A stretch of DNA of 7,946 bases from an uncultured Eubacteriales bacterium (GTDB taxonomy: Bacteria > Bacillota > Clostridia > Oscillospirales > Acutalibacteraceae), in the NCBI GenBank assembly GCA_900319615.1, contig ONPE01000059.1:1-7946 (forward strand), written 5' to 3'. This document shows positions 1-6,768 of this stretch, piece after piece. Within the stretch, counting starts at the first letter, position 1. The number at the start of each line of letters is the position of its first letter. A program made the translations under genes and the position numbers. The notes beneath the pieces were generated by a model that was given only the letters and a program-made list of their open reading frames with translations, was not told the origin of the DNA and ran no database searches.

Positions 1-443
1 AGGCGGTACTGCCGCTCGGCGGTGCAGTAATGGGAGGATGCTGCGCATACAGCTCTTGACGCGGCTCCGCTTTCAACCGCCATCGCCGACAGGATCAACC
101 CGAGTCCCATCGTGGAGCACGCGCCGTAGATTCCTGCATAAGGGATACCTACGGGAGCCATCGCGAAGCTCGACGCGACGCACTGGTTGAGCAGATCGCC
201 GCAGAAAGCGATATCTATGTCGTCGGCTCTAAGATTGCCTTTTTCCATCGCGAGACGGACGGCGGCGTTCATCAACTCGCTCTCTGCCTGCTCGAATGTA
301 TCTTTACCGGCGTAGCTGTCGTGGATGACGCAGTCGAAATGTTTCGCGAGAGGCCCCTCCCCCTCCTTCTTCCCTGCTACAGCGGCAAAAGACCGTATCG
401 TCGGTTTGCAGTCAAAAATCAGATTCCTGTTTTCGCGTTTCAT
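1..443 (-). CDS. spoVAD: Stage V sporulation protein AD, N-terminal part (cut by window edge)
   Basis: The first 147 codons are present; the rest lies beyond the left edge (the Bacillus protein is about 338 residues). SpoVAD is a thiolase-fold protein of the SpoVA complex, which moves calcium-dipicolinate into the forespore during sporulation and out during germination; it binds dipicolinate at the spore inner membrane. Seen here: an EGEGPLAKHFD segment near residues 27-37, DIDIAFCGDLLNQ near 75-87, GACST at 107-111 with the thiolase-position Cys109, and SSHYCTAERQYR at 136-147. These match the conserved blocks of SpoVAD in order and spacing. The ATG at 441-443 follows an AAAGGAG site at 452-458 with an 8-base gap. 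In most spore formers spoVAC lies directly upstream; here the upstream DNA is about 340 bases of non-coding sequence and then an unrelated secreted-protein gene. The family call is firm; whether spoVAE follows cannot be seen. Confidence 0.93.
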   Translation of the reverse strand, partial: MKRENRNLIFDCKPTIRSFAAVAGKKEGEGPLAKHFDCVIHDSYAGKDTFEQAESELMNAAVRLAMEKGNLRADDIDIAFCGDLLNQCVASSFAMAPVGIPYAGIYGACSTMGLGLILSAMAVESGAASRAVCAASSHYCTAERQYR

Positions 444-450
444 ATAAATA

Positions 451-493
451 ACTCCTTTGCAGACTTTTTTATACTTAGTCTTTGCAAAGGAGT
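451..493 (-). promoter_or_regulatory. Leader hairpin enclosing the spoVAD ribosome binding site
   Basis: The arms 451-464 and 478-493 are inverted copies: ten pairs, then a two-base bulge, then four pairs, around a 13-base A-rich loop. In the minus-strand transcript the 3' arm contains the whole AAAGGAG site of spoVAD, so the folded RNA would hide it. This matters only if transcription starts upstream of 493. No convincing sigma-A or sigma-G promoter was found upstream, so the start point is unknown. On the plus strand the same hairpin is followed by a T-rich run (494-510) and could act as a terminator, but no plus-strand gene is available to use it. Confidence 0.55.
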
Positions 494-596
494 TTGTTTT
501 ATTATCTTTTCATGCTCAGAGAATTTGCTAAGCTTGAGGACATTCATTAATACCTTTTCAGTCACTTAGGTAACGTGACCCGCAGGTGGCGTTGAT

Positions 597-729
597 GATG
601 TATTTTAACGTTGTGACAGATAACCGCTATTGCCGCGTGTTCCGTAAGAATCGTCGGTGATGTATCCAAGCGCTGTGATAGATTATTGTTACGTATCAGC
701 AAAAGGTCAACAGTATGGCGTACAAAAAG
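597..729. repeat. Intergenic repeat copy A (degenerate)
   Basis: This copy shares with copies B, C and D a GTCGG...GCTGTGATA block (about 654-680) and the core AACAGTATGGCGTA at 709-722. It also has a second, weaker version of the first block at 597-621, repeated at 659-683 (GATGTAT followed by a TGTGAYAGAT end), so the 5' part looks duplicated with a step of 62 bases. The GC-rich palindromes found in the other copies are missing; the core runs almost directly into the terminator at 724-752. The plus-strand reading frame of copies B to D has no start here. It is best read as a decayed member of the family. The rest of 494-596 is AT-rich with nothing recognisable. Confidence 0.6.
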
Positions 730-752
730 ACCCCCTTCACGAGGAAGGGGGT
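724..752 (-). terminator. Rho-independent terminator of the five-module dockerin gene
   Basis: A 9-base stem (730-738 with 744-752, ACCCCCTTC against GAAGGGGGT) has a 5-base loop and on the minus strand is followed by CTTTTTG. It starts 29 bases after the stop codon of the gene at 782-3925, the right place and direction to end that transcript before spoVAD. Confidence 0.85.
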
Positions 753-781
753 AATCTGTAAAAATTCAGGTCAAATGCTAA

Positions 782-3700
782 TCAGTCGCGTGTTACCCAT
801 TCGCCGATCGGATAAGGAACGGGGAATTCTGCCAGCCAGCGCTGGATGTAGGTAGCGTCGACGACCTCGAGCTCTCCGCTTCTGTCAACGTCGCCGTTCA
901 GCAGGGTCTGCGCGTCGATCGGGACGTTCATCTCAGCCTGAGTACGGAGGATGTAGGTAGCGTCGATGGACTCGACCTCTTCGTTACCGTCGGTGTCGCC
1001 GAGGAGATATGTCTCGCCGCCTGCCTGAGGCTCGGTGTAGGATGCGATACCGCCGACCTCATAGCCCTGGTTAACGCCCTTGTCGATGATTCGGGTGAGG
1101 TTCTCATCGGCAGCAGCTAATGTGTAGATGCTGTTGGCGATGGTGCCGGTACCCGGATTGGTGACCCGGTAGGTGGAAACGATCAGCAGAGAAGCCTCAT
1201 CCTTGAAGTCGAAGCCTTCGCCGATGTAAGGTGTGGATGCGTTGTAGCTGATGGTGCCGTCAGCGATCCTTGCCAAGGCGGCGCTCTTCAGGATCGGGAA
1301 CATAGCTGTGGTATTTCTGACAACACCGGAGCCGTCTACCTGAGCAGTGCAGGTAAGGATATCCTGCGGATAAGTCTGCTTTGCGCTGATGGATGCGATC
1401 TGAGACGAAGCGATAGCCTTGTGAGCGTCGAGGGTTGTATATACGGTGAAGGTGTCGCCTACGTTGTAGGTCTGGGTCTCGGTGGAGCCGTCAATACCTA
1501 CGACGGTGATGGTAGCCTTACCGACAGGAGCATCTGTGGGGGCCTGTGTGGGAGCCTCGGTGGGTGCATCTGTGGGAGCTTCGGTCGGAGCTTCTGTGGG
1601 AGGCACGGTGCCGGGCTCGGTGTAAGAAGCATAACCGCCGATCTCATAGCCGAGGTTAACGCCCTTGTAGATGATCTTGGTGAGGTTCTCGTCGGCAGCA
1701 GCCAGAGTAGAGATAGTGTTGTTGATGGTGCCGACGCCGTTAGCGGTGACTCTGTACTCGGAAACGATCAGGATAGAATCCTCGTCGCTGAACTCGAAGC
1801 CTTCGCCGATGTAAGGTGTGGAAGCGTTGTAGCTGATTGTGCCGTTGGCAACCTTAGCAAGAGCTGCGTCGCCGAGGATCGGGAACATAGCCTGCTTGTC
1901 ACGAACAACGTTGTAAGAGTCTACCTGAGCGGTGCAGGTCAGGATATCCTGCGGGAACTCCTGAACGGCGCTGATGGAGCCGACCTGAGAATCGCCGATA
2001 GCCTTGTGTACGTCGAGGGTGGTGTAAACCTTGAAGGTGTCGCCTACGTTGTAGTACTTGGTCTCGGTTGTGCCGTCAAAGCCGATGATGGTGATGACAG
2101 CTTTATTTGCAGGAGGATTTGTGGGGGCTTGTGTGGGAGCCTGTGTCGGAGCGTCTGTGGGAGCCTGTGTCGGAGCCTCGGTTACAGGAGCCTGTGTGGG
2201 AAGCTCTGTAGGAGGCTGACCGGGATCGGTGTAGGAAGCGTAGAGGTTTACGCTCATGCCGGGCTGCAGAGTTTCTTTATAGATGATCTTGGTAACGTCC
2301 TCGTCGGAAGCGATCAAAGTCTTGAGCTTGGTCTCGATGGTGGCTGTGCCGCCCTTGAGAGCCTTGTAGTTGGTAACGATGAGCTTGCTCTTATCGCTGT
2401 TGAAGACATAGCCGTCGCCGATGTCGGGCTTGGATGCGTTGAATTTGATAGTGCCGTTATTAGCAGCAGCTACAACGTCGTTGCCGAGGATCGGGAACAT
2501 AGCTGTCTTGTTTACGATGACGTTATCAGCGCCGGATACAGCGTCGGTCAGCTGGAGAGCAGCGGTGTCGTATGTCTGATAACCGTCGATGTCAGCGGCT
2601 TTTCCGTCGGCAACGGAACCGGTGATATCGAGCATGGTGTATACGGTGAAGGACTCGCCTACGTTAACGGTCTTCTGAACGTTGGAGCCGTTGGGTCCCT
2701 TGATGGTCACAACCAGAGTCGAGGGCTCGGAGGCGGGCTGTGTCGGAGCGGTTGTGGGCTGGTTTGTGGGAGCCTCAGTGGGAGCCTGGGTCGGTCTTGT
2801 GGGGGGCTGAGTGGGTGTAGTGCCGGGCTCTGTGAAGGTAGAGTTCATAGAATAGCTCATGCCGGGCTGTGTGATACCGCCGAATACGATCTTGGTGGCG
2901 TCTTCGTCGGCAGCAGCCAGAACGACGATGCTGTTGCGAACGGTAGCAAAGCCGTTTGCCTTTACCTTATAGGTAGTTGTGATGAGCTGAGAATCATCTG
3001 TATCGAAGCGGAAGCCGTCGTCGATATAGGGGGTGGAAGCGCTGTACTTGATGATGCCGGCGGTCTTGGTGTTGGACAGAGTGCCGGAACCGAGTACGGG
3101 GAATACCTTTGCTGTATCGGTGATCTTGCCCTCGGCGTCAACAGCGTCGTTGAGCTCGAGAACTGAGGAGGTGTACTTCTGAGAAGCCTGTACGGCAGCT
3201 GCCATACCGGAGTCGATGGAACCCTTGATGTTGAGCAGGGTGTATACGTTGAAGGTGTCGCCGACGGAGAACTCGAGGGTCTCGGAGGAGCCGTCGAGCT
3301 TGTAAACGGTTACTTCTGCATGGTCGATTTCGGGGATCGGATCCTCATAGTAAGCGCCGCCTGCAACGGTCATGCCGGGCTGAGTCTCGCCGAGATAAAC
3401 GATCTTGGTGAGAGCTTCGTTGGCAGCAGCAAGGTTGACCAGCGCGTTCTTGATCTCGCCGGCGCCGGCTGCGGTGACCTTATAGGTGGTGACGATCAGC
3501 TTGGAATAGGGCTTATCGAAAGCAAAGCCGTTATCCATGGAGGGGGTGGAGGCGTTATAGTCGATCCTGCCCGCTGTAGCGCCGTTAGCCATAGTAGCGG
3601 CTGCGGTTACGGGGAAGACATTCTCGCGGTCTACGATCTCGCCGTAGCGACCGCCTATCTCATCCTGCAGAGCGAGGACATCGGCAGAATAGGTCTGATA

Positions 3701-3925
3701 ACCCTCTACGGAGCCGACCCTGCCGCCGTCGACAGACGAGGAAACATCGAGAGTGGTGTATACAGTGAATTCGTCGCCTACATTGAATTCCTGAACCTTT
3801 GTCGTGCCGTCAAGGCCGTAGATTGTGATGGTCGCCGTCTCTGCTGCGCCTGTAGAAACTACGCCGACAGTAAGCATAGTCGCTATCAACGCAACGACCA
3901 TCATGATGCATAAAATCTTTTTCAT
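782..3925 (-). CDS. Secreted protein with five cohesin-like modules and a C-terminal type I dockerin
   Basis: The protein has 1047 residues. A signal peptide is clear: lysines at 2-3, a hydrophobic stretch to about 22, and a likely cut after Ala27 or Ala28. Five related modules of about 165 residues follow at roughly 30-196, 202-366, 402-567, 608-771 and 802-965. Each has a VG(D/E)xFxVYTxLx strand near its start, an FP(V/I) element mid-way (for example 104-106 and 681-683), a (Y/F)(N/S)AS motif (123, 294, 495, 699, 894) and an LI(V/T)xxY(K/R) strand. This plan resembles cohesin and related beta-sandwich folds; that is inference, since no canonical cohesin sequence is present. PT-rich linkers lie at 367-401, 568-607 and 772-801. 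The dockerin (about 973-1035) has two calcium loops, D977/D979/N981/E985/D988 and D1012/D1014/S1016/E1020/D1023, each followed by an ATYI(L/Q)R helix. If the modules are true cohesins this is a scaffoldin; otherwise it is a repeat adhesin or binding protein attached by its dockerin. I do not recognise a named gene. Confidence 0.9.
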   Translation of the reverse strand: MKKILCIMMVVALIATMLTVGVVSTGAAETATITIYGLDGTTKVQEFNVGDEFTVYTTLDVSSSVDGGRVGSVEGYQTYSADVLALQDEIGGRYGEIVDRENVFPVTAAATMANGATAGRIDYNASTPSMDNGFAFDKPYSKLIVTTYKVTAAGAGEIKNALVNLAAANEALTKIVYLGETQPGMTVAGGAYYEDPIPEIDHAEVTVYKLDGSSETLEFSVGDTFNVYTLLNIKGSIDSGMAAAVQASQKYTSSVLELNDAVDAEGKITDTAKVFPVLGSGTLSNTKTAGIIKYSASTPYIDDGFRFDTDDSQLITTTYKVKANGFATVRNSIVVLAAADEDATKIVFGGITQPGMSYSMNSTFTEPGTTPTQPPTRPTQAPTEAPTNQPTTAPTQPASEPSTLVVTIKGPNGSNVQKTVNVGESFTVYTMLDITGSVADGKAADIDGYQTYDTAALQLTDAVSGADNVIVNKTAMFPILGNDVVAAANNGTIKFNASKPDIGDGYVFNSDKSKLIVTNYKALKGGTATIETKLKTLIASDEDVTKIIYKETLQPGMSVNLYASYTDPGQPPTELPTQAPVTEAPTQAPTDAPTQAPTQAPTNPPANKAVITIIGFDGTTETKYYNVGDTFKVYTTLDVHKAIGDSQVGSISAVQEFPQDILTCTAQVDSYNVVRDKQAMFPILGDAALAKVANGTISYNASTPYIGEGFEFSDEDSILIVSEYRVTANGVGTINNTISTLAAADENLTKIIYKGVNLGYEIGGYASYTEPGTVPPTEAPTEAPTDAPTEAPTQAPTDAPVGKATITVVGIDGSTETQTYNVGDTFTVYTTLDAHKAIASSQIASISAKQTYPQDILTCTAQVDGSGVVRNTTAMFPILKSAALARIADGTISYNASTPYIGEGFDFKDEASLLIVSTYRVTNPGTGTIANSIYTLAAADENLTRIIDKGVNQGYEVGGIASYTEPQAGGETYLLGDTDGNEEVESIDATYILRTQAEMNVPIDAQTLLNGDVDRSGELEVVDATYIQRWLAEFPVPYPIGEWVTRD
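1031..3838 (-). repeat. Five tandem module-coding repeats in the large dockerin gene
   Basis: The modules map to about 3338-3838, 2828-3322, 2225-2722, 1613-2104 and 1031-1522, in protein order. The last two are by far the most alike in protein (long shared stretches around KAI, PQDILTCTAQVD, AMFPIL and SYNASTPYIGEGF) and remain visibly similar in DNA, which points to a late duplication. Modules 1 and 2 are joined by only a few residues, while all later joints are PT-rich. Confidence 0.85.
2105..2224 (-). repeat. PT-rich linker-coding repeat (between modules 3 and 4)
   Basis: Low-complexity DNA encodes repeated APTQ and APTD units. Similar stretches in the same gene lie at 2723-2827 and 1523-1612. 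These are flexible, probably extracellular linkers of the kind found between modules in cellulosome and amylosome proteins. Confidence 0.85.
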
Positions 3926-3930
3926 GTTAA

Positions 3931-3937
3931 TCCTCCT
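3931..3937 (-). promoter_or_regulatory. Ribosome binding site that fixes the start of the five-module gene
   Basis: AGGAGGA on the minus strand lies six bases before the ATG at 3923-3925. It is a near-perfect match to the anti-Shine-Dalgarno sequence and agrees with the signal peptide starting at this Met. Confidence 0.9.
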
Positions 3938-3961
3938 CGGGATATATTTTTAGACGTTATA

Positions 3962-3990
3962 ATTTTACCATATTCTTTTCGATTATTCAA
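3962..3990 (-). promoter_or_regulatory. Sigma-A-type promoter of the five-module gene
   Basis: The -35 box TTGAAT (3985-3990) and -10 box TAAAAT (3962-3967) are 17 bases apart, with a TGG just before the -10 (extended -10). The predicted leader is about 30 bases. A direct repeat CGATTATT at 3980-3987 and 3991-3998 (plus-strand reading) has an 11-base step and overlaps the -35 box, a possible operator. No regulator is visible in the window. Confidence 0.75.
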
Positions 3991-4079
3991 CGATTATTGT
4001 TCATAGAATTTTGCCCTTACTTTTGTGAATATTGTCATATATCTGTAACCTGATTTGTGATATGCGCCGAATTTTATGC

Positions 4080-4225
4080 TGAAAACCGAGCTGTTGACGG
4101 CAAAAAAGCGAAAAGGATGACTGTTTGGATCTCCTTCGTGAAAACGGCTTTTCCCCTGCCTCGGGTTTATGACGAAGGGGCTTTCGGCTGCGACTGTTTT
4201 ATCGGTTGGGATCAATAAAGGGAAG
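4080..4225. other. GC-richer intergenic block of unknown function
   Basis: This stretch, upstream of the promoter at 3962-3990, is richer in G and C than the AT-rich DNA to its left. It contains an inverted repeat, CCTTCGT at 4133-4139 and ACGAAGG at 4172-4178, and an overlapping alternative pairing, CCCCT at 4153-4157 with AGGGG at 4176-4180. An open frame runs through it on the minus strand (3994-4236) but has no ribosome binding site I can support, and it overlaps the promoter of the next gene. It could be a remnant of a repeat or mobile sequence; no second copy is in the window. Confidence 0.3.
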
Positions 4226-4273
4226 ACACCTTTCATCCAAAACTACCATAGTCAAATCACAGACTTTTCATAA

Positions 4274-4398
4274 GTGAGGGGTCGGAAAATATATCTCGAC
4301 GCTGTGATCTATGCGCTCGAGACAGAAGACGAACAAAACAGTATGGTGTAAAAGGCGTGCGCGCCTATGGTGTAAAACGGCACAAGTGCCCACGCGCC
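4274..4398. repeat. Intergenic repeat copy B
   Basis: It begins with GTGAGGGGTCGG, then has CGACGCTGTGATCTATG (4298-4314) and the core ACAGTATGGTGTAAAA (4338-4353). Two palindromic GC-rich units follow: GGCGTGCGCGCC (4354-4365) and GGCACAAGTGCC (4379-4390). The phrase TATGGTGTAAAA occurs twice, at 4342-4353 and 4366-4377, so core-end plus palindrome appears duplicated with a 24-base step. It abuts the terminator at 4399-4425. Confidence 0.75.
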
Positions 4399-4425
4399 AA
4401 AATCCCCCTGCCGGAGCAGGGGGAT
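4399..4425 (-). terminator. Rho-independent terminator of the 646-residue dockerin protein gene
   Basis: A 10-base stem (4402-4411 with 4416-4425) with a CGGA tetraloop is followed on the minus strand by a short T run (TTTT at 4399-4402). It lies 55 bases after the stop codon. The hairpin is nearly identical to the one at 6863-6889. The T run is short, so efficiency is uncertain. Confidence 0.75.
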
Positions 4426-4480
4426 CGGAGAATTTTTTAAATCAGTATTTTGTTATCGGGATCGTTTTCGATAAACGAAA

Positions 4481-6421
4481 TCAGTCCATATCGACGCCGA
4501 TGCCGAAACCGTCGTTGATGCCGACGAGGTAACGCTGGATATAGGTACCGTCAACGATATCGAGCTCGCCGTTCTTGTCAACGTCGCCGCGAATACGCAT
4601 AGCAGGTGTGGCGTTGATGATATCTGCAAGGATACGCTGGATGAAGGTAACGTCTACGATGTCAACTTCGCCGGAGCCGTCAACGTCGCCGCACTTGCCT
4701 TCGACAATGGGCTGAGGAGCATCTGTGGGAGCTTCTGTCGGAGCCTGAGTCGGGGCTTCTGTCGGAGCCTCGGTCGGGAGAACTACGTCGCCGGCCAGAG
4801 GAGATGCGGTGTAATCCCAAGCGGTCTCAACTTCGTTTCTGGCGAAGCCGTTGAATACCTGCTGCTTGGTCAGTCCGAGAGCAATACCGATATCGTCGAT
4901 CATCTGCTGCTCGGTCTTTGTGCTGTACTGAAGGGCGTTTTCGAACATTGTCACAGTCATCTTATCCGGAATAACAGTTAAGAAATCGTTAAAGATGGAT
5001 TCGGCGGTTTTACCGGGATCAATGCAGGAGCCTACAACGTTACCGGTGGAAGAGATCTGGAGACGGGGACCCCATTCTGTGGGATCAATGCCCTGCCAGT
5101 ATGCGAGCTGGCTTGTTTTGGAGCTGTCTACGGGATTCTCGCAGGTGGTGCCGTCACATTTTGCAACGTGACCGAGGCAGCTGGAATCGAACAGAAGAGC
5201 ATAGGTCTCAAGGCCCTTGCCGGCTACATAGAAGTTGATGAAATAAGAATCTTCGGGATCAAAGAGAGCGCCGAGCTTATTGCTGGCTGCAGGCTCATAC
5301 TCCCAAAGGGTATCGGAGCCTGCGACCTTAGCGCCCCTGAGCTTCTTGCCGCCCCAGGATACGAGCTCACCCCTGGTCAGAGAGTAAACATAGAAAGATA
5401 CGAGGTCGCCGCTGGCTAATGTCCAGCCGGAGCCTTCTGTATCGAAGTAGATCTTGTTGGGATCGGGGGTGAAGGGAGCCTCTGTAGGAGCCTCGGTGGG
5501 AGCTTCTGTAGGAGCCTCGGTGGGAGCCACTGTAGGAGCTTCTGTGGGAGCCTCGGTGGGCTGAGCTTCTTCATGATAGCCTACGTGAACGCCGTCTACA
5601 AAGTGGTCGGGGTTCTTGCACATATCCTGCATATCACCGTTCCAATTGTCGGTGCCGTCGGGGTACTCGTTACCTTCTGCGAACTCGGAGCCGTAGCAGC
5701 CGTTGCCGTAGTAAACATAGGGGGTGATGCCGGCTGTTGTCTGACCGGAATAAGCGTTGATGGATACAGCGTTCGGGTCTACGACAAAGATACAACCGTC
5801 AAAGCTCTCGTCATATACGGGAGTACCGTAGGGAAGGCTTTCGAAAACGAACTCATCGACGCCCTCAGTGTTGAAGTCTACGGTCTGAGCAGCCTTGGAG
5901 TAGATCGGAGCGTTGGGATCTGTACCGCCGTCAACGCCGGCATTCCAGATCATCATAACTACGTCAAGAGGAAGGTCTACGTAGTAGATGCCCTGATCAT
6001 AGTCCTCGATCTCCGCGCGATAACCGCACCATGTGTCGGCAGCGCCTGTACCGCCCCACCAGTATGCGCCGGCATAGTGCTTGCCGTCGACTAAGTTGTA
6101 CTCGTTATACCAAGAGGGAGCCTTGCCGCCCGCAGGGATAACAACCTCGTCCCACTCTTCGATCGGTTCGCCGGTCTCGGGATCATTGATGGTCTTGTGG
6201 ACAGTGATTTCATGGTCGACTGTTGCGCCGCGGTTACCGTTGGGCATCTGGAAGTAGATGCGCTGGGTCGTTTCCTTATCACCGGGGGTGATATCGTTTG
6301 CCTCCAGCACCTCGTTTACCGAGAGAACGCCTTCATCGGAAACGGACAAAGCGTTGAAGCTAACAGTTACGATCGCGATAAGCATAGCGATCACGAGTAA
6401 TAAACTGATTACTTTTTTCAT
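4481..6421 (-). CDS. Secreted dockerin protein with a starch-binding-like N-terminal region
   Basis: The protein has 646 residues. The signal peptide spans about 1-24 (lysines 2-3, then a long hydrophobic run, possible cut after Ala24). Region 1 (about 50-285) contains AYWWGGTGAADTW at 119-131 and MIWNAG at 157-162, which line up with AYYWGGTSAAPTW and LIFNG of the CBM26-like modules in the upstream gene (6921-7946), but with longer insertions. A PTEAPT linker spans 286-319. Region 2 (320-547) has no function I can name; it contains LLFDSSCLG near 409-417, KCDGTTCENPVD near 421-432 and a probably helical end near 505-525. Similar segments recur, from memory, in other gut Ruminococcaceae dockerin proteins. 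After a second linker (548-574), the dockerin has loops D579/D581/S583/D587/D590 and D613/D615/N617/D621/D624. No catalytic domain is evident. A role in binding starch or a related glucan within a dockerin-based complex is inferred. Confidence 0.9.
   Translation of the reverse strand: MKKVISLLLVIAMLIAIVTVSFNALSVSDEGVLSVNEVLEANDITPGDKETTQRIYFQMPNGNRGATVDHEITVHKTINDPETGEPIEEWDEVVIPAGGKAPSWYNEYNLVDGKHYAGAYWWGGTGAADTWCGYRAEIEDYDQGIYYVDLPLDVVMMIWNAGVDGGTDPNAPIYSKAAQTVDFNTEGVDEFVFESLPYGTPVYDESFDGCIFVVDPNAVSINAYSGQTTAGITPYVYYGNGCYGSEFAEGNEYPDGTDNWNGDMQDMCKNPDHFVDGVHVGYHEEAQPTEAPTEAPTVAPTEAPTEAPTEAPTEAPFTPDPNKIYFDTEGSGWTLASGDLVSFYVYSLTRGELVSWGGKKLRGAKVAGSDTLWEYEPAASNKLGALFDPEDSYFINFYVAGKGLETYALLFDSSCLGHVAKCDGTTCENPVDSSKTSQLAYWQGIDPTEWGPRLQISSTGNVVGSCIDPGKTAESIFNDFLTVIPDKMTVTMFENALQYSTKTEQQMIDDIGIALGLTKQQVFNGFARNEVETAWDYTASPLAGDVVLPTEAPTEAPTQAPTEAPTDAPQPIVEGKCGDVDGSGEVDIVDVTFIQRILADIINATPAMRIRGDVDKNGELDIVDGTYIQRYLVGINDGFGIGVDMD
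5465..5566 (-). repeat. PTEAPT linker-coding repeat
   Basis: Tandem codons for PTEAPT units (residues 286-319) separate region 1 from region 2. A second, shorter linker of the same type is encoded at 4700-4780, just before the dockerin. Confidence 0.85.
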
Positions 6422-6427
6422 ATTAAG

Positions 6428-6433
6428 CCTCCT
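6428..6433 (-). promoter_or_regulatory. Ribosome binding site of the 646-residue protein gene
   Basis: AGGAGG on the minus strand is six bases before the ATG at 6419-6421, confirming that start and its signal peptide. Confidence 0.9.
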
Positions 6434-6453
6434 ATAGCTATTATATTATTTTC

Positions 6454-6482
6454 ATATTATCACAATTTTGTAAGATTTTCAA
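6454..6482 (-). promoter_or_regulatory. Sigma-A-type promoter of the 646-residue protein gene
   Basis: The -35 box TTGAAA (6477-6482) and -10 box TAATAT (6454-6459) are 17 bases apart. Directly upstream (6483-6500) is a run of A and T that could act as an UP element. The leader would be about 25 bases. It has the same design as the promoter at 3962-3990 but lacks that promoter's direct repeat. Confidence 0.75.
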
Positions 6483-6640
6483 TATTTTTTAATAAAAAGG
6501 ATAACAAAATTTGCCCCTATTATTTGGGCATTTGTGCTATGAGCAAAGACAGATCGCATGATATGTAAAGTCGGGTAAAAGATCGGGTAATTTGATCCAA
6601 ACTTGGCACAAAAATGTATTCGATCTCACATGAGGTTATC
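6483..6640. other. AT-rich intergenic stretch without a gene
   Basis: No supported reading frame is present. A small inverted repeat (TGCCC at 6512-6516, GGGCA at 6526-6530) lies about 30 bases upstream of the -35 box and might be a weak hairpin or a binding site. Nothing else is recognised. Confidence 0.4.
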
Positions 6641-6756
6641 GGAGATAGGGGTTGGAAATATTAGACAAAGCTGTGATATATGACCCTGAGGCAAAAGATG
6701 AACGTAACAGTATGGCGTAAAAGACGCGCGCGTCAAGGCACGCGTGCCCACGTGCC
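6641..6756. repeat. Intergenic repeat copy C
   Basis: It contains GGGGTTGGAAATATTAG, then GCTGTGATATATGA, then a 34-base segment (6689-6722) identical to one in copy D. Two perfect 12-base palindromes follow: GACGCGCGCGTC (6723-6734) and GGCACGCGTGCC (6737-6748), then CACGTGCC. Unlike copies A, B and D it does not run into a CCCCC/GGGGG terminator hairpin; copy D follows about a dozen bases later. Confidence 0.8.
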
Positions 6757-6768
6757 CGAATACTTTAG

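Noticed and set aside
321..569. Plus-strand open frame of 82 codons
   Set aside because: Its first half is antisense to spoVAD, and the rest crosses the leader hairpin and AT-rich DNA.
1421..3166. Long open frame of 581 codons on the plus strand
   Set aside because: It lies wholly opposite the five-module dockerin gene; its sequence is the reverse of the module and linker repeats, and it has no plausible ribosome binding site or domain.
3994..4236. Minus-strand open frame of 80 codons
   Set aside because: No ribosome binding site, no recognisable domain, and its 3' end overlaps the promoter of the downstream gene.
4354..4400. Short repeated units considered as a CRISPR array
   Set aside because: The units are palindromes of variable sequence with no constant direct repeat, no unique spacers of equal length and no cas genes nearby.
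4311..4532. Plus-strand open frame of 73 codons starting in repeat copy B
   Set aside because: It runs through the repeat, the terminator hairpin and the 3' end of a real gene on the other strand; the shared part is noted as a finding, but coding is not supported.
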